A stretch of DNA of 64,000 nucleotides, from NCBI GenBank assembly GCA_019915135.1, contig JAHLMK010000007.1, positions 1,054,001-1,118,000 on the forward strand, read 5' to 3'. The stretch comes from Strobilurus pachycystidiatus. Lineage: Eukaryota > Basidiomycota > Agaricomycetes > Agaricales > Physalacriaceae. A program made the position numbers and the translations under genes. The notes under the pieces are model-generated. The model made no database searches. It saw nothing but the letters and a program-made list of their open reading frames with translations, and was not told the origin of the DNA. This document shows positions 61,142 to 64,000 of the stretch, in pieces (position 1 is the first letter of the stretch; each line of letters starts with the position of its first letter).

Positions 61142-64000
<2,859 letters not shown>

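Overview
The window looks like nuclear DNA of a filamentous basidiomycete, most likely an Agaricomycete (inference). Genes on both strands are cut by many short GT-AG introns of about 45-60 nt. Gene spacing is tight. The content includes a FunK1-type kinase, a fungal sesquiterpene synthase, a Git3/cAMP-receptor-like seven-helix receptor and a LAMMER kinase. No rRNA, convincing tRNA, CRISPR array or intact transposon was seen. Exon models were built by eye from splice sites, reading-frame phase and family motifs.

Layout. 0-4.3 kb: a peroxisomal enoyl-CoA isomerase/hydratase (minus), a 2-oxoglutarate/Fe(II) oxygenase (minus) and a zf-HIT VPS71 subunit (minus). 4.5-11 kb: a single open frame joining cystathionine beta-lyase to mevalonate kinase (plus), a convergent sesquiterpene synthase (minus) and a six-cysteine defensin-like secreted peptide (minus). 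11-18 kb: RPB5 and SWD2 diverging from a 51-bp gap, an MPDU1-like membrane protein with a broken frame, and a FunK1 kinase. 19-31 kb: RAS1, a CIA30 complex I assembly factor, a receptor, an LRR protein and DNA polymerase eta. 31-39 kb: a Rieske-AIF oxidoreductase, a LAMMER kinase and an aspartic protease. 40-44 kb: two tandem short-chain dehydrogenases beside diverged repeats. 44-64 kb: branchpoint-binding protein and XPB helicase (divergent), a bZIP factor, uracil-DNA glycosylase, dolichol kinase, a C2H2 zinc-finger gene in poor shape, a SET protein and the 3' half of an ABCC transporter that runs off the right edge.

How the genes relate. The 2-10.9 kb stretch has an accessory flavour. Mevalonate kinase supplies the isoprenoid precursors that a terpene synthase 287 bp away would use; a 2OG oxygenase and a secreted defensin-like peptide flank them. 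Co-function is inference. Most other loci are conserved housekeeping genes for transcription (RPB5, SWD2, XPB, VPS71), splicing (BBP), DNA repair (RAD30, UNG1, XPB) and dolichol-linked glycosylation (SEC59, MPDU1), often in divergent pairs with very short shared promoters.

The most notable observations are the lyase-kinase fusion, the defensin-like peptide, a 123-bp identical tract between the two dehydrogenases (probable gene conversion), inferred 12- and 14-nt microexons, two GC-AG introns, and an Arg in place of the DNA-intercalating Leu of uracil-DNA glycosylase.
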